Below are positions 56,501 to 64,000 of a stretch of 64,000 nt of DNA, one piece after another. The DNA comes from Mansonella perstans (taxonomy: Eukaryota > Nematoda > Chromadorea > Rhabditida > Onchocercidae), in the NCBI GenBank assembly GCA_037074765.1, contig JBAMDO010000087.1:62001-126000 (forward strand), in the 5' to 3' direction. Both the position numbers and the translations under genes were made by a program. Below the pieces are notes generated by a model. It had not been told where the DNA came from and made no database searches. It was given only the letters and a program-made list of their open reading frames with translations. The number at the start of each line of letters is the position of its first letter. The stretch's first letter is position 1.

Positions 56501-58877
56501 ATCATAAATTCAAGTTATGTTTTCAGCTAATCACAGAAATGTGACTTCAAAACGATTTCGAACCTTTCACAACAAAAGTTTCATAAAAGAATCTTATGTC
56601 GGGCATTGAGATAAAATCACCAACTTTATAATAATGAACAAAACTAAATATGACTATTTGCAAAATAGAAACTCTTCTGTTGAATAAAAACAGAAATAAG
56701 GTGTTGCATGACAACAAAACAATTATAAAACAATCAATAGTGTAACAAGCATAAAATTTGGTACATGAATGAGCACGCGGATTTGATCTAGACTTTACAA
56801 AAAGCTCTACCTTTCCACCTAACCTACAGCAGTAAATAGTGAGCAAATGGTCTATCTACTTACTGCATCTTCTCGTGCCTCTTCCTCGGTTCGACAATCA
56901 ATTTCCGCTATGTCCTTATCGGGTTGTTTTTGCTGTTTTTCCAATTTCTTTCTCTGGAGGAACACTGGCTCTCCATCAAGTTTGGTTCTTTCTTTTGCAT
57001 CCTCAATTCCGTTCTCGTCTTCGCTACTATCAGAATCCTAAAATTCTTCAGGATGAAATCAAATATAATGAAACAGTAAAATTTCCTTGATTCTAATGTA
57101 AAATTCTAATACAACTGCGTAACAATCAAAAAACATAAACTAACAAATTTCCCCAATCCCTTAGCAGCACGCCGAGCTCTTATTGCTTCTTCGGCAGCTC
57201 GCAATTTAGCTTCCTTCGTCTGTTTTTTTTGCCTTTCCTGCTCAGTTTTTTCTAGACCCTCCCGGATCCAGGCTGGCAAAGCTTTCCGCGTTTGTTGATC
57301 TGAAAAGCATGATTTTAACATTGCCAAGATGCTGCTGCTATGCAGAGATCATCGCCACTTGCTTTAGAATACACGCATGCATAGTAGCAAAGAATAGAAC
57401 AGACTAACCAATAAAAGGAATAGAATGAGAGTTTGAAGGAGAACCACGACGTGGCGGATGATACCAATTCGGTGGTGGCGCCCAACCAGGACCTGGCTTA
57501 AGCCAATGAGCCATAGCACCTTCCGGAACTGTTTCAGAATCATCTGAGTCATTGTCACGCCGGCCACTTTTTTGCTTTTCATCCCATTCTTTGTAATAAT
57601 GAGAATACTAAAAAGCATTTGTTTAAAGTACAGTGATACTAGCTTAACCAATTCAATGAGGTTTGGTTCATATCTGAATCAGCAATAAAAATTTAACTTA
57701 TCCCCCAAAACCACTTATTTAACGGTGAGGAAATAATATCCTGTATACACAAAAAACAATAATTGAAAAATCTAAATAAAATCGATGAAACAAAACATAA
57801 TTATTAAGAATGATGTAGATTAAGAATAAATCAACACGAAAAACTCGCCTCACCCCCCTCCTCTTCGTCAACACTTAGCTTTGCTTCACCATAGGGAGGC
57901 ACCGGAGGAAATGGTCCCGGTGGCATTGGTGTAGCGCCCATCCATGGCGGAACTGGTGGCATGAAAGGAGGAAACGCACCGCCAGCTGGAGGTACGAAAT
58001 TATTCGGTGGTAGAGGCGGTATCCAACAAGGCGATGGTGCAGGAAAATTTGTATCTGAAAATTTCACCAATAAAATAAAACTAGTAGATCTAGCAATAAC
58101 AAATACCAGGCAATATCATATAAATACGCATGACTCCACTACGATTTTTAAGCTTACTGAAGCAGAAAATAATTCGAAAACGTACCAACAGGCATAGTAG
58201 GCAAATACCCACTAGGTGGCAAAAAAGATCCATTTACCGGTAGTCCATCGGGTGCCGGTGGCGGATGCGATGGTAGTAACTCCTTGCTTGGCGGTGGTGG
58301 TATGGAATCATCTGATGTTACTGGAGGAACTTCTCCGGCATCTCGCATCTGCATCCATTTTTGTGCTAGTTGTGCCCAATTCACTGCAATTTATTGACAT
58401 ATACGAATTCAAAAACCGTTAATCAAAAATCATATGCTATAATGTTTTCTACATAATATTATTTAAATCCAGTTTATTTCTCTGGAAGCGCCTTAAATGA
58501 CAACATGATGCCGGATTTCCACATCACAAAGCATGAACGAGTTCTATAGTTGCCATGCGAAACCAACTCAGTAAACCTAAAGATCCAACGAATGATTAAG
58601 TAACAACACGATGCTTGGGTATGATAAAAGCATACTATTATCCTTATTTTCTTATCATTACCCCATCATTGTTTGTGTCTGCAGTAATCAATTTAAGCAA
58701 TAAAGTTCAAAAAAGAATTAGTGGAAATAAGTTCACAATCAGCTTTTTAACTGATACATTTGAACTTTACATTAAACGTCAAGTTATCAACGACATTCCT
58801 TTGCCATATTTACCTTCCGAATTCGGTATATCCTGATAATATGATGCATCCAACCATTTCGCATTACTTTCTGCCAT
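53521..58877 (-). CDS. PNISR: PNN-interacting serine/arginine-rich protein
   Basis: Nuclear-speckle RS protein that interacts with pinin; a presumed splicing-associated factor. Fourteen exons in reading order: 58814-58877, 58186-58383, 57849-58054, 57409-57607, 57145-57299, 56864-57037, 56312-56414, 55966-56019, 55196-55435, 54765-54869, 54311-54446, 54046-54105, 53735-53881, 53521-53620. The sum is 1941 bases, 646 residues (human 805). VNWAQLAQKWMQMRD (about 22-36) matches human IDWAALAQAWIAQRE. A proline-rich stretch follows (about 40-155). ALPAWIREGLEKTEQERQKK (about 229-248) is almost identical to human LPAWIREGLEKMEREKQKK. FMTEILLETTDDEL and LAQSSALAAL match human TEILLDVTDEEI and LAQSSALASL. 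An acidic Ser region comes next, then an RS tail of about 100 residues (RRRSRSRKKLRSRSRSC, RSSRSRSRERRRSGERHHRD). The third intron is only in frame with a GC donor (GAG|GCGAGT) after 57849. Confidence 0.92.
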
Positions 58878-61523
58878 TTTTGTGAACTAACAACGTATCA
58901 CGCGATCTCATGGATTTCTACTTGTATCCTTCAATTTGGAATATTTTTTTTTACGTTTAATTTCAACGAAACAAATGATAATAACAAATATACAGTTAAA
59001 CGTCAAATATTACTGCTCTTTGTGTCAGTTTTCAACTCACAATATCAACTTTTGTTTCCAGTTTAGTATTTCTAATTACAATTTCTTGTTTTCACGTTAA
59101 ATTAAAATAATAAAAGCAACGAGTCAATCTACCATATAAACTTAACAGAAAACAAGATAGGGGACAAAAAAAGGATGAGAAAGATAATGTTAAGGAAGTG
59201 AATGCTAAGGTACACAACGATGGTAAAATGAATAATATATGATGCGAATTAATTAGCTTTCAGGATAAAATAATCATTACAAGAATTTCTAAATTTAATG
59301 AAAGTTACTGGAAGTCTACGAACTATAAGAAAATCAATAAAGTCTCCTGTAATATGTGTATCTAAGCAATAAGTAATTAGACGAATATCATCGAATTTAT
59401 ATTCAAAAATTAATTAAATTAAAAAATGTTCAAACAATAAAAAAGAATTTTAAATGTCAATCTCATTTTAGTAAATTTCAAGATTTCTATGGTCATACAT
59501 GCAAATAATGACCATTAATTAAGTTGCCCAAATAGATAGACAATTCAGGACAATAATAGCCTTACTAGATATTTAAATTTCAAAGACATACATCCTTATC
59601 ATCCTCTTATCATCTTATCACCATTATCATCCTCTTATCATCTTATCATCCTCTATCATCCTCTTACACACTTCCTACACCTTTACCAACAAATAAAACC
59701 ACAGAAACGCCCTCACCTAAGCACCGAATCCAACTCCCAGCATATCCCTACACCATTCTAACATTCTTCTTCGCAACAAATTAATTCAAACTCAAGCTTC
59801 ACTCATCACCTCCACAGCATACTATTTTCCACTTTTTTTGTTGTCTACATTCTCCACAAGACATACATTCTTTTCTCTCGCACTTGCTCGAACATCCGGT
59901 GAAAAAAGGCATGATAGTTTAAAAAATAAATATTCATTTGGGGAGATTGATTGCCAATGGACCTTTGACCTTTCCTCTTTAAAGAGTTCCCTTCTTTCGC
60001 TTTCTTTTCCTGAGACATTATGGTGCCGTGCTCCGATTAATTGCTAACCAACTCAGTAGGATTCATTTAGTGTGGACTGCAGGATGATGAATCTCATTTA
60101 GAAATTGCAGTAAATCCATGAGATTCATTGCTATATCACAATGAAATGTCAAAGTTCATTTCATATTTGAAGTTTTCTTCCGAAAGTTTGCACCTAATAA
60201 AGTTAGGAATTTCTCTGTTTCGATAATTCTATATCAGTATTGCATACAAAAGGAAGATGAAAGATTCCATATCCTATCTGTTCTCCTCCCATTCATGTAC
60301 GAAAAATCAGTAGAACTTAAGTACAACTATAATCATTACCAAATTTCCATATTTCTATCAAATTCGACAAATTTCCTCGTTTCACCATTCCAAAATATCA
60401 CTAGTTTCCTTTTTTTTTTAAATCTTTGAATCACTTTCAGAATATTGCAGAAATTTCTATTAAAAAAGTATGCAATTACTTAAAAGGGAACAAAAGCATT
60501 CAACTACAGCGCTGGGATGCTTTCCTCTTTACAACAAAAATGCTTTTAGCCGATTTATTGATTGACTAATACAAGTACATGAAAATTAATTAAAAAAAAA
60601 AGTGGAAAATTCATCAACATAACAATTTCAAAAAATTTTTTTTTCAAAATGCTTTTTTGGCAATAAGCCCATACAAAATTATCTGGTCTGGATTATGTTT
60701 CCAAAGTAAATTACAATAATACACTGCTAGGCATATCCCGAATTTAACCTTTGGCCTATTCATTCCCAACATCATTGAATCATTTTTAGAAATATTTAAA
60801 TTGTTAACAAAAACGCTTTCATCTTAATCTCTTTGATTAGTTGGATTAGCTAATCCAATCTATTTACAATCCTACCATTACAACCTTTTCAAAAAAAAAG
60901 TACTGCTATAGATGGTTTAATAATGCAAACATTTTTCTACACTTTTTTTATAATATCAACATTAGGAAAATGAAACATATCAGAGTGAATAAATTTTTTT
61001 TGCATATAAAAAGGATAAAAATATTCTGTGAAACAATATAAAATAGGAATATAATTAAAAAATTTTTTGTGTAAATAACATTCAACCATGTCCTTAAAAA
61101 TGCATTATGTCACGTCATATATGTAAAGAAAAAAAAATGAAATAATTCATTGCAATGCCTTTTTCAGACAGAAATGGAAATAATATAAAAATATGGAACA
61201 GCACTATTATGACCTCGAATTTCCATCATTTTTCAAAAATCTTAACGTCATTTTTTCGGAAACCTTGACAAGCTTTGATTTCGCCTAATAAATTTAGAAT
61301 ATTTTCAAGTTCAATTCATCGCAGGAAATGTGTTACAATTTTATTTTCTAGAGACGACAAGTAATATCAAATGTTCATCTTAACTTTTTCTCACGAATAC
61401 TTTCAGAAAACGATGGAAATTAATATACAGCGAAACAGATTTTAAAATATTATATATATTTATATATAATACTCTGCTCGAATCAATGGTAACATACAAA
61501 CCTAAAGTGAGGGAAATTTACTT
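58878..61523. other. AT-rich spacer upstream of PNISR
   Basis: 2.6 kb between the PNISR start and the 3' end of the next minus-strand gene. It includes a low-complexity ATC/CTT tract at 59588-59668. No convincing coding exon; short plus-strand frames near 59838 have no motif. Confidence 0.55.
59588..59668. repeat. TTATCATCCTC low-complexity repeat
   Basis: Irregular tandem array of CTTATCATC and CCTCTTATCA units over about 80 bases, pyrimidine-rich on the plus strand. Confidence 0.75.
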
Positions 61524-61992
61524 TTAACTCATTATTTCAGAGTCATAAAGGCCTGGGCTTGTTAAGGTCCTCGTTCTTCGTTTTCTCAATGTCATTCCCA
61601 AACTTCGCTCTGGAACAACATGAGGCCTCTTTCTGACTGGTGATTTAGTAGCTTGTCGACTTTTACGACTATTTTGTTTTGAGGTACCCTTTGCACTTTT
61701 ATTTTTCCTCGCCTCATTTCCTCTTCGACCTTCTTCGACATCCTAAAAAAAAAAGATATCAGCAAAAAAATATCTGAATATTCTGTAGCCGACTTTTTTA
61801 TTTGAAGAAAGTACAGAAAAATCGATAAAACGACATGCCGTGGTCGCTTCAGGAGACAACAAAGATTCCCGCTCATCGCCCATAGAATTCTGCTCGCAAT
61901 CTCGTACTGAAAGTGTTTGTAGGGGACACTTTGGATGGTGTGAAGGATGAGTGTCACCAATTAATATGCCATCGACAATTTCAACTATCGCA

Positions 61993-62023
<31 letters not shown>

Positions 62024-64000
62024 TTTCAAGGAGACAGAGAATGTTTTTAGAATCAGATTTTTAGATTTTTAGAATTAGATTGAATCAAATCCCATAGCAT
62101 AAATAAGATAAAAAACAAATTTCTTGGATCGCCTCATTGTTTTGCTCTACAAGTGATGATCATTTTTTCAAAATATCTACCGCAGAAGGAAATTCTAACT
62201 TATCAGCTTTTTTCATGCTCTAAAGCAACTACCAACAATCTTCTTCAACACTATGCATAAATTATCTATTTATGGGAATTTACAAAAAAAAGCTATCTGT
62301 CGTGTAAAAAAGATTTTTTATGCAGATAAACAAAGAAATCACCGCATATCATGTACTACTTACTGGATCTTTCTTGGTTTTATGCAATAAATCACAATCA
62401 GCACACTTATATATTTCTCGATTTTGTGTTGCTTTATTCAGTCGATACACACGATAACCTTCGCCTTCTGCAATGGCAATGTTCATATTTCCTTGTTCAT
62501 CAACTAGCCTCGTATATGGTTCGTTCCCATCTTCAACACTGCAATCTCGTTGCAACGGATTCTCGTAATCTACACTGTAATGAATGCGATATATCAGCTC
62601 TAAATTTTTCATTTATAATATTTTAAAATTATTCAAGAACTTTTAGACTTCCATGGTTTCTCAAAATCGTTTAATCGAATGCACTCTGAAACTTAAGTGT
62701 TGTGTAATTATGAAATAACAATGAGGAGACATTTCCCGCTTTATATCAACTACATGCATATGTGCGACATCTTTCTGGAACCTAGCATATTATTGCTTCA
62801 CCAACATCGATGCCGATGAGACTGAAGGTTTCATCAGACAAAATAATAATTGGTCTCAGAAGCTATTCTATTGTAAAACCCCTTCATTCTGCACATACGT
62901 AAATCTGACCTGTCATCCGCTTTCTGCTTGTTCTCGTCAACATCGTTCATCTGCTATAAATAAACTATTTTTTGATCTTTTAAAAACTAGGAAACACAAA
63001 ATGAAATTGCTTAATCATGATTTGGATTTAAGCAAATTATGTTATAATAACTATCAAAATAACCATTAAATTCTGCATCCTTTCAAATTTCAACTATTAT
63101 CTGTATCCAAGAGACAGAATGATTTCGTCACCTAATTGCTGCAACTTGTCTTAAAAAGATAAATAGAATGAGATGAGATAGATCATACATGACTTTTAAA
63201 CGTCCTGACCTCAAGAAAACCTGAAGAGAATACTAAAAAAGTTTTCGCAAAAACGATGGGATCTACTACATTTTAGCAAAAATTTCTTTGAAAATTCTAT
63301 AAAATTTCAAATTACTTACAAATTACAAAATACAATCATTTAATTTTTATGAAAAAAGATCCACCTTTACCATAGGTGAAATAATGTTTGGTGAATTCAG
63401 CGCAACATATTCGAACAACTGTTTCACAGCTTCTTCAGAAGTAATGTGTTGAGATTTCAAGCAACGAATCAATCTTTTAACTTCTTCTTTTATTTCACTA
63501 CGAGGTCTGAAACAAATACTCGATACAGTTTTTAATAATAAAAATAAATTGATGTACTCTATTATCATAACCGAAAAAAGTGTTGTAGTAACGGGAGTTT
63601 AATCCTAGTTTCAAATTAAATGAACTGAACACTATGAAAAAAAATTTTTTTTTTTCACAAAATTTCATATATACACTGAAAAAAAAAATTACCGCGTGCC
63701 AATTGCATATGGAGCTGTAACAGTTGCACCTACCTGAAAAGGGACATTTTTTATTATATTTAACTTCTAAGCGTTAGAACTTTCTATTGAGTATATTTTA
63801 TTTATTTTATAATCTGTTAAGCTTGAAACACCACATATAAGTGTCGGAAATTCAATTCCAGCAAAATTTCATAAAATCTAAAGATTGAACAAAAAAAAAC
63901 ATTAAAGAGTTTAAACGGATAGCGTACAGGTCCAATTGTCCTCGTGTATACATTACTTCCACCATAGCGTTGTGGATTGACAAATTTCGGTATACCCACT
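61524..64000 (-). CDS. Unrecognised protein with a Cys/His-rich segment and basic tail, C-terminal part
   Basis: Enters from the right edge. Exons in reading order: 63928-64000 (partial), 63693-63733, 63371-63506, 62910-62950, 62364-62574, 61815-61994, 61524-61742. All joins keep frame and end at TAA. The visible part is about 300 residues. The N-terminal portion (PQRYGGSNVYTRTIGPVGAT) leads to a helical segment (EIKEEVKRLIRCLKSQHITS). In the middle, REIYKCADCDLLHKTKKDP, a hydrophobic strand and DTHPSHHPKCPL give a CxxC followed about 26 residues later by HPSHHxxxC, a spacing like the FLYWCH/MULE-type zinc-binding pattern. The C-terminus is very basic (RKNKSAKGTSKQNSRKSRQ; LGMTLRKRRTRTLTS), consistent with nuclear location. 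No orthologue is recognised. The donors after 63371 and 61815 have in-frame or near alternatives, so exon ends there may shift. Confidence 0.7.

Noticed and set aside
57364..57651. 95-codon minus-strand frame overlapping the PNISR exon at 57409-57607
   Set aside because: It is a shadow of the PNISR exon in another frame; the PNISR frame has the conserved proline/tryptophan-rich content.
61592..61960. Alternative frame across the last two exons of the right-edge gene (MSKKVEEEMRRGKIKVQRVP...)
   Set aside because: It needs a phase-2 entry that the preceding coding exon does not supply; the basic frame beginning DVEEGRRGNEARK joins in phase 0.

Overview
The window is nuclear DNA of a nematode, most likely a filarial (spirurid) worm. 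It is AT-rich. Genes are split into many short exons bounded by GT...TTTCAG introns, several start codons follow a TTTCAG/TTATAG-like acceptor that suggests spliced-leader trans-splicing, and the recognisable proteins are metazoan housekeeping proteins. No single ORF spans a large gene, so each large gene was assembled exon by exon. For ten genes the chosen junctions keep frame to the stop and give a coding total divisible by three. RAB3GAP2 (5' exons outside the window, 3' end uncertain), CFDP1 (first junction uncertain), the unidentified gene at the right edge (5' exons outside the window) and the weak small minus-strand candidate remain less certain.

Layout, left to right: the C-terminal half of RAB3GAP2 (+, enters from the left edge, ends 5522); a 4.6 kb AT-rich spacer with a large ATGT microsatellite and a triple AGGTCA repeat; a REEP5/6-YOP1 ER-shaping protein (+, 10143-12915); CFDP1/BCNT (-, 14119-15767); a same-strand run of SPCS1 (16947-17855), mitochondrial LONP1 (18449-24891), an ICT1/mL62-like mitoribosomal protein without its GGQ loop (25822-26880) and TTC1 (28365-30149), all +, with a possible small unknown gene on the opposite strand (25196-25562); NDUFA13/GRIM-19 (-, 31027-33308) divergent from RPS19 (+, 33999-35127); WDR11 (+, 35852-43741); a thioredoxin-fold single-pass ER membrane protein (-, 46545-49903); PNISR, an RS-domain nuclear speckle protein (-, 53521-58877); and the 3' part of an unrecognised gene with a Cys/His-rich segment (-, 61524 to the right edge).

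Functional themes: mitochondrial proteostasis and respiration (LONP1, mL62, NDUFA13), ER entry, folding and shaping (SPCS1, REEP, the thioredoxin protein), vesicle traffic (RAB3GAP2, WDR11), and chromatin/RNA processing (CFDP1, PNISR). From memory, the C. elegans orthologues of SPCS1, LONP1, TTC1 and NDUFA13 all lie on cosmid C34B2, so this part looks like conserved nematode microsynteny and a possible operon.

No mobile element, CRISPR, tRNA or rRNA gene was recognised. The long spacers hold only AT-rich sequence and simple repeats as far as can be seen by eye.
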